DNA of 64,000 nucleotides from Pseudoalteromonas distincta (GCF_000814675.1 NZ_JWIG01000009.1:97161-161160), one strand, 5' to 3'; positions 19,358 to 28,374 are shown, counted from the stretch's first letter. Numbers and translations: made by a program. The notes: generated by a model from the sequence alone, not told the origin.

Positions 19358-19939
19358 TTAAGCGAAGTTAGCGTTCGCGAATTCCCAGTTAACAAGCGAC
19401 CAAAAACCTTTAAGGTAATCTGGACGAACGTTACGGTAATCGATGTAGTAAGCGTGTTCCCATAAATCCACTGTCAGGATTGGAGTAACGCCATCATCAG
19501 TTAATGGTGTAGCAGCGTTAGATGTATTAACGATGTCTAGTGAACCATCAGCAAGCTTAACTAACCACGTCCAGCTTGAACCAAAGTTATTTACTGCTTT
19601 GTCATTTAATGCATCTTTAAACGCATCAAAAGAACCCCATTTAGCGTTGATTGCATCAGCAACTGCGCCAGTAGGCTCGCCGCCGCCGTTTGGAGATAAG
19701 CTGTTCCAGTAAAAAGTATGGTTCCAGATTTGTGCTGCGTTGTTAAATACGCCGCCTTCTGATGAACATACGATCTCTTCTAGAGATTTGTTTTCAAACT
19801 CAGTACCAGGGATTAAACCATTAAGCTTAACCACGTATGTGTTGTGATGTTTGCCATGGTGAAACTCTAGCGTTTCTTTTGAAATATGTGGCTCAAGTGC
19901 GTCGATTGCATATGGTAGTGACGGTAGTTCAAATGCCAT
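19358..19939 (-). CDS. sodB: Iron superoxide dismutase
   Basis: 193 residues, as for E. coli SodB. Metal ligands are evident: His27 (FHHGKHH), the His in QIWNHTFYW, and Asp/His in [11 protein letters not shown]. The residues NNAAQIWNH and AVNNFGSSW are typical of the iron rather than the manganese form. It converts superoxide to oxygen and hydrogen peroxide in the cytoplasm. It is transcribed alone and diverges from grxD across a 266-bp region with two dyads. Confidence 0.97.
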   Translation of the reverse strand: MAFELPSLPYAIDALEPHISKETLEFHHGKHHNTYVVKLNGLIPGTEFENKSLEEIVCSSEGGVFNNAAQIWNHTFYWNSLSPNGGGEPTGAVADAINAKWGSFDAFKDALNDKAVNNFGSSWTWLVKLADGSLDIVNTSNAATPLTDDGVTPILTVDLWEHAYYIDYRNVRPDYLKGFWSLVNWEFANANFA

Positions 19940-20028
19940 TTTTTTATCTCCATCTTCTTTGGTTGATAGTCCATTTGGTAATACGTAATGCCTGTTGAAA
20001 CAGAGCAGTTACCTATACCAAGCGGTAA

Positions 20029-20064
20029 TATAGTGTTACTATAATTGTTGAGTATTTTACTCAA
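20029..20064. promoter_or_regulatory. Two adjacent dyads in the sodB-grxD intergenic region
   Basis: TATAGT-GTT-ACTATA at 20029-20043 and TTGAGTA-TTT-TACTCAA at 20048-20064 are both perfect inverted repeats, 4 bp apart. On the minus strand TTGAGT and the downstream TATAGT/TATATT could be -35 and -10 elements of sodB (spacing is not ideal). The dyads may be operators overlapping that promoter. No known regulator consensus is recognised. Confidence 0.45.
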
Positions 20065-20205
20065 GTTTAAGCAAACAGCAATGCTATTGCGAAAGACTAT
20101 TTCAATTGCGGCTTTATTTGCCCATTTTAAGTTATATATTTGTGGTCACGATGAGTTGTTTTCAAGACCTAAATATATTTAGCTATCGTTACTTTGAGGT
20201 TGTAG

Positions 20206-20544
20206 ATGGAAACCATTGATAAAATTAAACAGCAAATTTCAGAAAATCCAATAATCCTTTTCATGAAAGGGTCACCAAAATTACCAAATTGTGGTTTTTC
20301 TTCACAAGCATCGCAAGCGTTAATGTCATGTGGTGAACCATTTGCATACGTTGATATTTTACTTAATCCAGACATTCGTGCTGAGCTTCCAGCATACGCA
20401 AATTGGCCAACATTCCCACAACTTTGGGTAGATGGCGAATTAGTTGGTGGTTGTGACATTATTATCGAAATGTTTCAACGCGGTGAATTACAGCCGTTAA
20501 TTACTGAAACTGCTGCTAAATACAAAGAAGCTGACGCAGAGTAA
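20206..20544 (+). CDS. grxD: Monothiol glutaredoxin Grx4
   Basis: 112 residues with the CGFS active site (PNCGFSSQAS), the monothiol signature, plus the glutathione-binding WPTFPQLWVDGELVGGCDII segment. Grx4-type proteins carry and transfer [2Fe-2S] clusters with BolA partners rather than acting as general reductases. The ATG is preceded by GAGGTTG at a good distance. It is monocistronic, facing away from sodB, and ended by a terminator. Confidence 0.97.
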   Translation: METIDKIKQQISENPIILFMKGSPKLPNCGFSSQASQALMSCGEPFAYVDILLNPDIRAELPAYANWPTFPQLWVDGELVGGCDIIIEMFQRGELQPLITETAAKYKEADAE

Positions 20545-20586
20545 TTTATTACTCAACCTGAACTCAGGTTATTAAGCTCTTTAAAC

Positions 20587-20618
20587 ACAAAGCCACTTTT
20601 TAAGTGGCTTTGTTGTTT
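20587..20618 (+). terminator. Terminator after grxD
   Basis: ACAAAGCCACTT pairs with AAGTGGCTTTGT around TTT, followed by TGTTTTT. The convergent histidine kinase gene ends 16 bp further on. Confidence 0.88.
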
Positions 20619-20633
20619 TTAATTTGTGTGAAT

Positions 20634-21947
20634 TTATGAATAAGGAAGGCTCACTTGTACGTTTAAGCCGCCCTCTATTTTGTTATGTAAACTTATATGC
20701 CCCTGGTGCGCTTCTGCTATTTCTCTGCATAAGGCTAGCCCTAAACCACTCCCCGTACTTTTTGTTGAATAAAAGGGCACTAAAGCATTTGCCATTACTT
20801 GCTCGCTCATTCCTTTGCCGCAGTCGCTTACATTTATAACACATGCTTGGGGTACAAACTCGACCTGAATATGTATTTCATTGGCGTTGGAGCCTGACTC
20901 GTGTGAATTTTTTAATAGGTTTATCAGCAGCTGCTCGAGTTGTGTTTGATCAGCTTGTAATTCATTGTGTGAATTTTTTATTTCGTAGCTAAATTGCCAG
21001 TGATTTTTTAAATTATTGAGGGTGTTTTGCCAGTTAACCCGCGTTTTTTGTGGCTGAGGTAATTTAGCAAACTTGCCATAGCCTTGTACAAATTCAGTTA
21101 AGTGACTAATTCGCTCATCAATAGTTGCAAATACACGGGCAAGGCGAGGCTCATCAACTTTATTTGCGAGCAATTGTGCGCTGTGTAGCATGGATGACAT
21201 AGGGCCGAGTGAATTATTTAATTCGTGGCTAATAATGCGTATTACTTTTTTCCACACCGCAACTTCTTGGCGACTAAGTTCACGGGTTAACTGTTTAAAT
21301 ATATATAAATGATGCTTTTGATTATTAAGTAAAAACTCCCCAGTGGCTAAATGCCAAGTTTGCGAGTCTTGATTCTCTATTTCTATATTAAAGAGGCCAT
21401 CAATACCGTGCTCTATAGCTGCTACTAATTGCAGAGGCGAATTTTCGAGCAATTTACTTAGCTGCATACCTTCAAGGCGAGTTGCGCTATTAAATAAACT
21501 ACGGCTAATTAAATTACTAAATACCACCGTATTATTATCATTGACCAGCAATAACGCTTGCGGCGAGCTTTGCAATACTTTATCAAGCATTAACTCGCGC
21601 TGGTAAATCCATTGTTTTTCTTGGCGAAGCTGTTTTGCGGTTTGATTATAAAGTTGGCATAGTTTTCCAAGTTCATCATTACTTTTATACGCAAGCAAAC
21701 TGGAGAGCTCACCATCTTTAAAATTAAGTAATCCGGTTTCAAGTGATTGCATGCCAAGCTTTATTGGCTTGGAGAGAGCTCTTGAAAGCAGGGTGCTAAA
21801 TGTAAGCGTTAGTAATATTAAAAACAGGGTGTAATAAATATCAAAGCCACTTAGCGCGGCAATAATAACAACAGGCAGCGCGCTACAAAACCCGCAAATT
21901 AATACAACCTTTTGGCTTAGGGTAAAGTTGCTAATAATGTTTAGCAT
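20634..21947 (-). CDS. Membrane histidine kinase (NtrY-like) of the ABC exporter locus
   Basis: 437 residues. Two N-terminal membrane helices (about 13-55) frame almost no periplasmic loop, so the signal is probably sensed in or near the membrane. A HAMP-like linker (55-110) and a PAS-like domain (about 118-220) follow. The phosphoacceptor is His241 in RIISHELNNSLGP, and the ATPase has N (LLINLLKNSHES), G1 (DCGKGM) and G2 (GSGLGLALC) boxes. Its ATG overlaps the stop of the sigma-54 regulator gene by one base, so the two are translationally coupled and form a cognate pair. Confidence 0.93.
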   Translation of the reverse strand: MLNIISNFTLSQKVVLICGFCSALPVVIIAALSGFDIYYTLFLILLTLTFSTLLSRALSKPIKLGMQSLETGLLNFKDGELSSLLAYKSNDELGKLCQLYNQTAKQLRQEKQWIYQRELMLDKVLQSSPQALLLVNDNNTVVFSNLISRSLFNSATRLEGMQLSKLLENSPLQLVAAIEHGIDGLFNIEIENQDSQTWHLATGEFLLNNQKHHLYIFKQLTRELSRQEVAVWKKVIRIISHELNNSLGPMSSMLHSAQLLANKVDEPRLARVFATIDERISHLTEFVQGYGKFAKLPQPQKTRVNWQNTLNNLKNHWQFSYEIKNSHNELQADQTQLEQLLINLLKNSHESGSNANEIHIQVEFVPQACVINVSDCGKGMSEQVMANALVPFYSTKSTGSGLGLALCREIAEAHQGHISLHNKIEGGLNVQVSLPYS

Positions 21948-23278
21948 TAATAATCAATACCCATTTTTTGTAACCGCCTGTAAAGTGCTTGTCGGCTTAA
22001 ACCAAATTCACGGGCCACTTTGGCTATAACACCTTGATGAGCGCGCATTGCGTGTTCTATTTCTTGTTTGGTCGGCTCTGCTTTTGCTTCTTGTTGAGCA
22101 GTAACCGGTGACGAAAGTACAAAGTCATCGACTGTAAGCGCACCTGTAGGTTTTAGTACCGCTACGCGTTTACAAGCGTTTTCTAGCTCTCGAACGTTAC
22201 CCGGCCATTTGTAATGTTGAAGTGCTTGCTCTGTGTTTATAGTCAGCTCTCGGTGAGGTAAAAAATGGCTAATAAGTGCTAAAACATCATCTTGTCTTTC
22301 GCACAGGGCAGGCACATTGAGCTCAATTACATTAAGGCGATAATATAAGTCTTCCCTAAATCTACCTTGTTGAATTGCTTGTAGTAAGTTTTCGTTAGTG
22401 GCCGATATAACCCGCACATCTACTTTTCGTGTTTTTGTTGAGCCTAAACGTTCAAACTCGCCGGTTTGTAGTACGCGTAGTAATTTTATTTGTCCTGAAA
22501 GTGGTAAATTACCAATTTCATCTAAAAATAACGTACCGCCATCAGCTGCTTCAAATCGACCAATACGTTGTTTGGTTATCCCCGTATATGCACCGGCTTC
22601 AGCGCCAAAAAGCTCGGCCTCTATAAGTTCTTGCGGTAGTGCGCCTGCGTTTACCTTAATAAAAGGTTGCGATACAAGTGGGGAGTTTTTTTGAATGATA
22701 TGCGCAATGCACTCTTTACCACTCCCATTAGGGCCTGTAATTAATGCAGATATATCAGATTTAGCTACTTGTAGCGCCATAGTGACCAGTCGTTCCATAG
22801 CCGTGCTTTTAAATATTAGCCCGGCAAGGTCTGCGCTTTTAAATGTACCTTCACGCTCTTGTTGATGGCGATTATGTGTAGCAACTATTTTTTTAGCACT
22901 GCCTAGCTCTATTAAGTTAGCGATACAAACTAGTAGTTTTGCATCATCCCAGGGTTTTGGTAAGTAATCAGCAGCACCGGCTTTTACAAGCTCAATGGCG
23001 GTGGCAAGTTCGGTCCAGGCTGTAATAAGTATAATAGGGAGGTGTGGGTTTATTTCTCGTAGTTCATAAAACAAGGCTTTACCTTCTTCACCAGAGGTGG
23101 TGTCACTGGTAAAGTTCATGTCTTGAATTACAAGCTCAATTCGCTGATAGCGAACTATTTGCAGAGCATCAAACGGATTTGTTGCAGTGACTACCGAAAA
23201 GTCGTGGATCTCGAGCAACAATGAAAGTGCGTCGAGTACTGCTTGGTTATCATCAACAATGAGTATTTTATGAGTCAT
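21947..23278 (-). CDS. Sigma-54-dependent response regulator (NtrC family)
   Basis: 443 residues. Receiver with D9/D10 and phosphoacceptor D53; AAA+ domain with Walker A GPNGSGKE (182-189), the sigma-54 contact loop GAYTGI (229-234, against the usual GAFTGA) and Walker B GGTLFLDE (247-254); C-terminal Fis-type helix-turn-helix ending QALYRRLQKMGIDY. It should activate an RpoN promoter. The neighbouring ABC exporter operon, preceded by paired dyads and a -24/-12-like site, is the likely target. It lies 71 bp after the second permease gene, with a 10-bp hairpin between. Confidence 0.94.
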   Translation of the reverse strand: MTHKILIVDDNQAVLDALSLLLEIHDFSVVTATNPFDALQIVRYQRIELVIQDMNFTSDTTSGEEGKALFYELREINPHLPIILITAWTELATAIELVKAGAADYLPKPWDDAKLLVCIANLIELGSAKKIVATHNRHQQEREGTFKSADLAGLIFKSTAMERLVTMALQVAKSDISALITGPNGSGKECIAHIIQKNSPLVSQPFIKVNAGALPQELIEAELFGAEAGAYTGITKQRIGRFEAADGGTLFLDEIGNLPLSGQIKLLRVLQTGEFERLGSTKTRKVDVRVISATNENLLQAIQQGRFREDLYYRLNVIELNVPALCERQDDVLALISHFLPHRELTINTEQALQHYKWPGNVRELENACKRVAVLKPTGALTVDDFVLSSPVTAQQEAKAEPTKQEIEHAMRAHQGVIAKVAREFGLSRQALYRRLQKMGIDY

Positions 23279-23303
23279 AGGTTATTTTTATAATTTTTTA
23301 ATG

Positions 23304-23331
23304 GCTACACTGCCTTACTAAGCAGTGTAGC
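23304..23331 (-). other. Intercistronic hairpin between permease and regulator genes
   Basis: GCTACACTGC and GCAGTGTAGC are perfectly complementary around an 8-base loop. No T-run follows on the minus strand, so it looks like an mRNA processing or stability structure that could lower expression of the regulator relative to the transporter. Confidence 0.5.
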
Positions 23332-23349
23332 ATAGTGATTTACATATTA

Positions 23350-24558
23350 TTAAATAGTGCGAGTTGCGATACTGGGCGAAATATTAGCAGCGCGTTTAGC
23401 CGGCGCTAATACCGCAAGTAAGCTCATTAAAAATACGGCAATGGCGGTAACGGCTATATAACTTGGCGGTAGTGCAGCTACAGAAAAATACTGCATTAAC
23501 ATTTTCCCAAGCAGTATTGCTGTTACTACACCTAAGGCTAAACCTAGGCTACAAATTAATGCATTTTCTACTAAAAAGTAGCTAACAATAGCTGACTTTC
23601 TTGCGCCAAGTGCTCTGCGTGTACCAATTTGCTTAGTACGTTTGCTAATATTAAATAAGGTTAAGCCAAAAATACCGAGAGCGGTTATAAGCACTAAAAT
23701 AGTGATTAATACTATGAGCATGCGCATCATAAGGCGATCTTGAGCGGTATACTCATTTTTTAATTCATCAAGCCCTTTAATGTTGTTAATAACGCGTTTG
23801 CTGTAATTTTCGAGCATAGCATTTTCTATTTCTTTCATCACAGCTGCTCGCTGACCAGGCTTAGTACGAACGGCAACTTGTGCATAACTTGCTGCTTTAA
23901 TATAAGGAATAAACGCAAGATTATCGGGTTTACTGTCTTTGAGCCACGGGCCTTTCATTTTTCCGATCACGCCAATAATTTTAAGCGGTAGGTCGCCAAA
24001 ATAAACTATTTTCCCTAAACCATCTCCATCAGGGTAGAGCTCATCAAGTAAGGCTTTAGTGACTATAGTGACGTTGGTGCGCTTTTGTGTAATTTCGTTT
24101 GTAACGAGCACTTCATCTTCGGTAAAGTTTCGCCCTGCAATTAAGTTAACGCCGTAGGTATTAATTGCGTGGTCATCTATAAAAAAATAAGCGGTCCTGA
24201 CACTTAGGCCTTCTTGTGGAGCAGGTTTTAAATTAAAGCTCGAAGCGCTGCCACCCCCTGATAGCGGAATACTACTGCTTAATGCGGCATCAACTACGCC
24301 TGGCATTTTTCTAAGCATGCTTTCATCAAGCTCAAACTGCTGGCTTAAGTTAATATCAGTACCAAAGGTCATTACATTAAACTTAAATATATCTTGCTCA
24401 GGGTAGCCCGTTTCTTGGTTTAAATAGCTAATTCTATCTTGAATAATAAATGCAGCATTACTGACTATAGCTGTGGTAATTGCAATTTGAATTAGTAGTA
24501 ATACAGCGCCCACCTTTGAGCGGCATAAGGCGTTAAATATAGGTTTTATTTCTAACAT
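23350..24558 (-). CDS. MacB/FtsX-type ABC transporter permease
   Basis: 402 residues: an N-terminal helix (about 17-38), a large periplasmic MacB-PCD-like domain, then three C-terminal helices (from about 278) with the FtsX pattern TKQIGTRRALGARKSAI. Such permeases do not form a wide channel but couple ATP hydrolysis in the cytoplasm to work in the periplasm. It is the second of two paralogous permeases, 11 bp after the first, implying a heteromeric pair. Confidence 0.9.
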   Translation of the reverse strand: MLEIKPIFNALCRSKVGAVLLLIQIAITTAIVSNAAFIIQDRISYLNQETGYPEQDIFKFNVMTFGTDINLSQQFELDESMLRKMPGVVDAALSSSIPLSGGGSASSFNLKPAPQEGLSVRTAYFFIDDHAINTYGVNLIAGRNFTEDEVLVTNEITQKRTNVTIVTKALLDELYPDGDGLGKIVYFGDLPLKIIGVIGKMKGPWLKDSKPDNLAFIPYIKAASYAQVAVRTKPGQRAAVMKEIENAMLENYSKRVINNIKGLDELKNEYTAQDRLMMRMLIVLITILVLITALGIFGLTLFNISKRTKQIGTRRALGARKSAIVSYFLVENALICSLGLALGVVTAILLGKMLMQYFSVAALPPSYIAVTAIAVFLMSLLAVLAPAKRAANISPSIATRTI

Positions 24559-24569
24559 TGTGACATTCC

Positions 24570-25883
24570 TTATTGGCTCTTAAGATAAATAGCAGGATTG
24601 GTTTTACACACTAACCAAGCTGGGTACAAACCAGCTAAAATGCAGGTTGTAATTGCAATCAATGGGGCGCTCAATAGCATGGTTAAATCCATTGTCGCTA
24701 AGTTTTCATAGTAGTCGTAGCTTTGCCCTACGCCCATTAAACCAAGTTGTGCTAGTACAATTCCTAGCATGCCACCTATAAAGCCAAGCATGGCGACCTC
24801 AACTAAGTGCTGTAAAAATATTTGCCTTTTACTAGCACCTAATGCGCGTCTTACACCTACTTCTGGCGCTCTGCGTAAAAACTTAGCTAAAAGTAAACCT
24901 AAAATATTGGCTAAGCAGACACCTAAGAACATAAAGCTCAGGCCCACTAAAATTTTATTGTCTTCGGTGACGACGTTGTTGTATTGCATCCATTGGTTTA
25001 CATCGCGAAGTTTATACTCAAGTTCTTTACGATTAAATCGACCACGTTTTTGTTGTTCTTGCATGTAGGCTAATAAGTAATTTTGATAGGCTTGTTTTTG
25101 TTCAAGCGTATTTAGCTCTGCCCAAAACTGGATCCATACTTGCTCAGATTGCAGTTTATCTGCAAAGGTTGGTGTGTTTTCGTGTTTCCATCCATTGCTA
25201 TTGCCCCAACTTACGAGCTCTTTTGCCTTTATTAAGCTAAAGGGCATAAATAACTCTTCTACTTGATTAAATGCACCGTTATTTAAATCATAATATTTAA
25301 TATTGAGAGGCCAATGGTTAATAACACCAACTACTTGATAGCTTGTATCATCTAAGTAAATCAGTTCTCCGACAGAGTTTTTTCCTGCAAATAGTTTATC
25401 GTTTATCTCTTGGGTAATAACAACGACAGGTGCGGCAGAGTCTTCTTGCTCTTTGCTCCAAGCCCCCCCGTATAAAAATGACAAATTAAACATGCTAAAA
25501 AAGTCAGGCGTTGTCATGCGAGCATTACCTATAAAAGGTTTTATTTTGTCGGAGTCTAGATAAACTGAAAAGCCGGTACGCATCATAGCCACTTTTTTCT
25601 CTGACGTGGGTGCGTTTAATAAGTTCTCAGCATCTTGATAGGTCAGTTGCAGTGGCATGTTATCTTCTGTCCACCACGTACTACCATCGTCCATTGTTTG
25701 TAATTGCACACTGTAAAGTTGGCTGCTTTTTTCTGGGATAGGATCGGCCGACATCATGTGATAAACACTAAGGCTGGTCATTGTTATGCCTATACCTATC
25801 GCAATGGCAAGTACCATTAAAAAGCTAACCAGTGGGGTGCGCTTGAAGCTGCGCCAACTTAAATCTAAATAATGAATAAACAT
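24570..25883 (-). CDS. MacB/FtsX-type ABC transporter permease
   Basis: 437 residues with the same layout as its neighbour: N-terminal helix (about 18-38), periplasmic domain, three C-terminal helices, and the cytoplasmic loop motif RAPEVGVRRALGASKRQIFLQHL. It is separated from the ATPase gene by only 3 bp. It probably pairs with the second permease, the ATPase and the HlyD-type adaptor in a tripartite efflux or lipoprotein-handling machine. The substrate is unknown. Confidence 0.9.
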   Translation of the reverse strand: MFIHYLDLSWRSFKRTPLVSFLMVLAIAIGIGITMTSLSVYHMMSADPIPEKSSQLYSVQLQTMDDGSTWWTEDNMPLQLTYQDAENLLNAPTSEKKVAMMRTGFSVYLDSDKIKPFIGNARMTTPDFFSMFNLSFLYGGAWSKEQEDSAAPVVVITQEINDKLFAGKNSVGELIYLDDTSYQVVGVINHWPLNIKYYDLNNGAFNQVEELFMPFSLIKAKELVSWGNSNGWKHENTPTFADKLQSEQVWIQFWAELNTLEQKQAYQNYLLAYMQEQQKRGRFNRKELEYKLRDVNQWMQYNNVVTEDNKILVGLSFMFLGVCLANILGLLLAKFLRRAPEVGVRRALGASKRQIFLQHLVEVAMLGFIGGMLGIVLAQLGLMGVGQSYDYYENLATMDLTMLLSAPLIAITTCILAGLYPAWLVCKTNPAIYLKSQ

Positions 25884-25886
25884 TAG

Positions 25887-26597
25887 TTAAACCCCCGATG
25901 CTGTTTTTATAGTTTGCGCGCCCTGATAAAGCGTAAAGTCGGCAAGTTGTCCATCAACTACTTGAATATTACGCGGAGCACGGCGGGCTAATTCGCTATC
26001 ATGCGTTACCATTACAATAGTGGCACCGTCGCGATTGATTTGTTCAAGTAACTCCATAACTTGGCGAGCCATTAGGCTGTCAAGGTTACCTGTTGGCTCA
26101 TCGGCAAGTAAAAAACGAGGTTTACCAGCAAGCGCACGGGCTATTGCCACACGTTGTTGCTGGCCACCAGAGAGTTGTTGAGGTAAGTGTTTAGCGCGAG
26201 ATGCTAAACCAACTTGTTCAAGGCATTGCTCAATTCGACGTTTTCGCTCATTTGCTTTAATCCCTCTGTAGCGAAGAGGAACTTCTATGTTTTCGTATAA
26301 ATTTAAATCGGGGATCAAATTAAAGCCTTGGAATATAAAGCCAATTTTTTGATTACGTAAATCAGCACGTTGGTTATCGTTTAGGCTGCCAACATTAACG
26401 CCATCCAACAGGTATTCACCTTCGTTAAAAGGCTCGAGCATACCTGCAATATTTAAAAAGGTTGTTTTTCCTGAGCCGCTAGGACCGGTAACAGCAATAA
26501 ATTCGCCTTCGTTTACTTGCAGGTTAAAGTCTCGAAGCGCATGGGTTTGTACCATTTCTGTTTGGTATACTTTACTTACATTGTTCATTTGTAACAT
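25887..26597 (-). CDS. ABC transporter ATP-binding protein (MacB/LolD type)
   Basis: 236 residues. Walker A GPSGSGKTT, Q-loop GFIFQGFNLIPDLNLYENI, signature LSGGQQQRVAIARALAGKP, Walker B LLADEPTGNLDS and the H-loop VTHDSE. The sequence pattern is that of the MacB/LolD/FtsE group, which work with FtsX-type permeases. It lies 42 bp downstream of the HlyD adaptor gene and 3 bp before the first permease. Confidence 0.95.
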   Translation of the reverse strand: MLQMNNVSKVYQTEMVQTHALRDFNLQVNEGEFIAVTGPSGSGKTTFLNIAGMLEPFNEGEYLLDGVNVGSLNDNQRADLRNQKIGFIFQGFNLIPDLNLYENIEVPLRYRGIKANERKRRIEQCLEQVGLASRAKHLPQQLSGGQQQRVAIARALAGKPRFLLADEPTGNLDSLMARQVMELLEQINRDGATIVMVTHDSELARRAPRNIQVVDGQLADFTLYQGAQTIKTASGV

Positions 26598-26639
26598 GGT
26601 TGTTCCTAATTATTTTTAGCGTTGGTTGAGAACGTCTGT

Positions 26640-27893
26640 TTAATTTAATAAAATCGTATCGGCTTGCTTAAAGTCGCTGTAGCTTGAAATAATAATCTCA
26701 TCGTTTTCTTTTAGTCCGCTCAAAAGCTCAACCGCATTAATGCTGGTGGCGCCTATTGTAATAGGTATGCGCTTTGCAATATTGCCTTCTACCTTATAAG
26801 CAAAAATTCCGCCTTGCTGCATAAAAGCGCCGCGTTTTACCTGCATTACACCTTCTCGGTTGTCGAGTAAAATACGTGCAGTTAAGCGTTGGTTTTGACG
26901 AATGTTGTTAGTAACACCTTTAAATCGGACGCGTGCTGTTACTTCACGATTATTAACTTCTGGTGATATGGCGGATAAATTCCCCATCACTGTTTCATTT
27001 CCTAACTTAAGCTCTACTTCCATACCGAGTCCTAATTCGTTCGCATAACTTTCAGGTACTTGAAGTTCCGCTTCGAAATTACTTAAGTCGACGAGTGTCA
27101 TAAGAGGTTGGCTTTGCGTCACTGCGGCTTTTTGTTGCACAAGTAGGTTACCCACGATCCCAGTAACGGTAGCCTTAATAGATAGGTTGCTTACTTTTCT
27201 GATTAAATCATCAACAATAAGTTGTTGGCGGGTCACATCACTTTTAGCAGCTTGTAGTTCAAAAGCGAGCGTGTCTTTGGCAAGCAATACCTCTTGTTGT
27301 GCATGTTTATACGAGAGCTTTGCACGTGATAAATCATCTACTGCTTTTTCAAGATCAATTTGGCTAATTAAGTGCTTTTGTATTGATAACTGCGCGCGAC
27401 GATTTTCGCGCTCAGCGGCGTTAAGCTCAACTTGTGCCATATCGAGTGTTTTATTTAAAGTGAGTGTTTGGCGTCTTGCTTGCAAATGTTGCCTTTGCTG
27501 CTCGCCTTGTAGTCGTTTAAGTACAGACTCCTGTTGCTTTAATTCGTTAGTTAACTCAGGGCTTTGCAGCAGGGCAAGTGTGTTGCCTTGCTTTACTGTA
27601 TCGCCGGCCTTTACTTTTAAATCTATAAATCCACGTTCTGGACTGTAGATTTTAGGAGCATTAGCAGCAACAATTTTACCACTGGCGGCAATGTCTCGAA
27701 TGAGCGCTTTAACGTGTACTTTGGCAACCTGTACTTTTGAGCGGCTAATAGAGCTTTTAGCGCTATGACTCGTTAAAAAAATATAAGCAACTGTTGAGAC
27801 CACAATGAAAATAACCGCAGTGATTATCGCGTATTTTTTATAGCTTATAGGTGCCTTTACTTGTACGTCTTGTGCGCTGGTATCTTTAATCAT
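26640..27893 (-). CDS. HlyD/MacA-type periplasmic adaptor
   Basis: 417 residues. One N-terminal transmembrane anchor (about 20-42), a biotinyl-lipoyl half (IYSPERGFIDLKVKAGDTVKQG), a long alpha-helical hairpin rich in Q, E, K and R (about 100-220), the second lipoyl half and a beta-barrel, then a membrane-proximal domain. This is the membrane fusion protein of a tripartite exporter. The outer-membrane partner is not encoded here, so a TolC elsewhere is presumed. A GGGGG-containing ribosome-binding site precedes the ATG. Confidence 0.93.
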   Translation of the reverse strand: MIKDTSAQDVQVKAPISYKKYAIITAVIFIVVSTVAYIFLTSHSAKSSISRSKVQVAKVHVKALIRDIAASGKIVAANAPKIYSPERGFIDLKVKAGDTVKQGNTLALLQSPELTNELKQQESVLKRLQGEQQRQHLQARRQTLTLNKTLDMAQVELNAAERENRRAQLSIQKHLISQIDLEKAVDDLSRAKLSYKHAQQEVLLAKDTLAFELQAAKSDVTRQQLIVDDLIRKVSNLSIKATVTGIVGNLLVQQKAAVTQSQPLMTLVDLSNFEAELQVPESYANELGLGMEVELKLGNETVMGNLSAISPEVNNREVTARVRFKGVTNNIRQNQRLTARILLDNREGVMQVKRGAFMQQGGIFAYKVEGNIAKRIPITIGATSINAVELLSGLKENDEIIISSYSDFKQADTILLN

Positions 27894-27904
27894 TTAATTC
27901 CCCC

Positions 27905-28000
27905 CTACATTGCTTTTATGTATTTTTCGCACAGCAGTAATAAAGCTGCGGTGCAAATGGCGGCAATAGGAGAGAGCAAAAATAAGCTTAGAGTAAACAT
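27905..28000 (-). CDS. Putative 31-residue hydrophobic leader protein
   Basis: A 31-codon frame (MFTLSLFLLSPIAAICTAALLL, then CEKYIKAM) ends 11 bp before the HlyD gene start. It contains a single strongly hydrophobic stretch and a short basic tail, as in membrane micropeptides. A GGAA sequence precedes the ATG at a workable distance. It lies between the candidate sigma-54 promoter and hlyD, so it would be the first product of the operon transcript. No homologue is recognised; a chance frame is possible. Confidence 0.4.
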   Translation of the reverse strand: MFTLSLFLLSPIAAICTAALLLLCEKYIKAM

Positions 28001-28033
28001 GGTAATTCCAATTAGCGATTATATGTAAAGCTA

Positions 28034-28050
28034 TACGATTAATATGCCAA
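28034..28050 (-). promoter_or_regulatory. Candidate sigma-54 (-24/-12) promoter of the ABC operon
   Basis: On the minus strand TTGGCAT is followed after the right gap by TCGTA, compared with the RpoN consensus TGGCAC-N5-TTGCW. The -24 half is good; the -12 GC is replaced by GT, so the site is imperfect. Its position, about 55 bp downstream of the paired dyads and upstream of the small ORF and hlyD, fits enhancer-dependent activation by the NtrC-type regulator of this locus. Confidence 0.4.
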
Positions 28051-28102
28051 CTATTATCGCATTGATATTAAAGTGCTTTTTATTTTTTGTTCTTTAAAAT
28101 GA

Positions 28103-28136
28103 TGTCCGCGGACAGTTTTTATGTCCGCATCGGACA
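28103..28136. promoter_or_regulatory. Paired TGTCCG/CGGACA dyads (probable enhancer)
   Basis: TGTCCGCGGACA at 28103-28114 and TGTCCGCATCGGACA at 28122-28136 are perfect inverted repeats of the same half-site. Their centres are about 20 bp apart, two helical turns, so bound dimers would lie on one face. A lone GGACAT half-site follows near 28169. Position upstream of the exporter operon suggests they are the activator sites for its sigma-54 regulator. Confidence 0.7.
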
Positions 28137-28374
28137 CCGCTTTAAATAAAAATTCACTATTAATGTACAAAAAAGGACATGAACTTTCATAACTATACTA
28201 ATGAGCAGCAATAATCGGGGATGTTAAGCCATTAAAGTAATGAAATAGCATAAAACTATCTAAATGTTAACTGAATAGCGCCTCATGTGTTGAATACTTA
28301 TTCACTTTTGTCTACCTTTACGTTTACGTAAGCTGCGGCTTTGAGCGCTTGTGTTTTTTACAATATGTTAAACT

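Noticed and set aside
27187..27648. A 153-codon plus-strand frame opposite the HlyD adaptor gene
   Set aside because: Its Ser/Cys-rich composition is what the complement of a Gln/Leu/Ala-rich coiled-coil gene gives; no ribosome-binding site.
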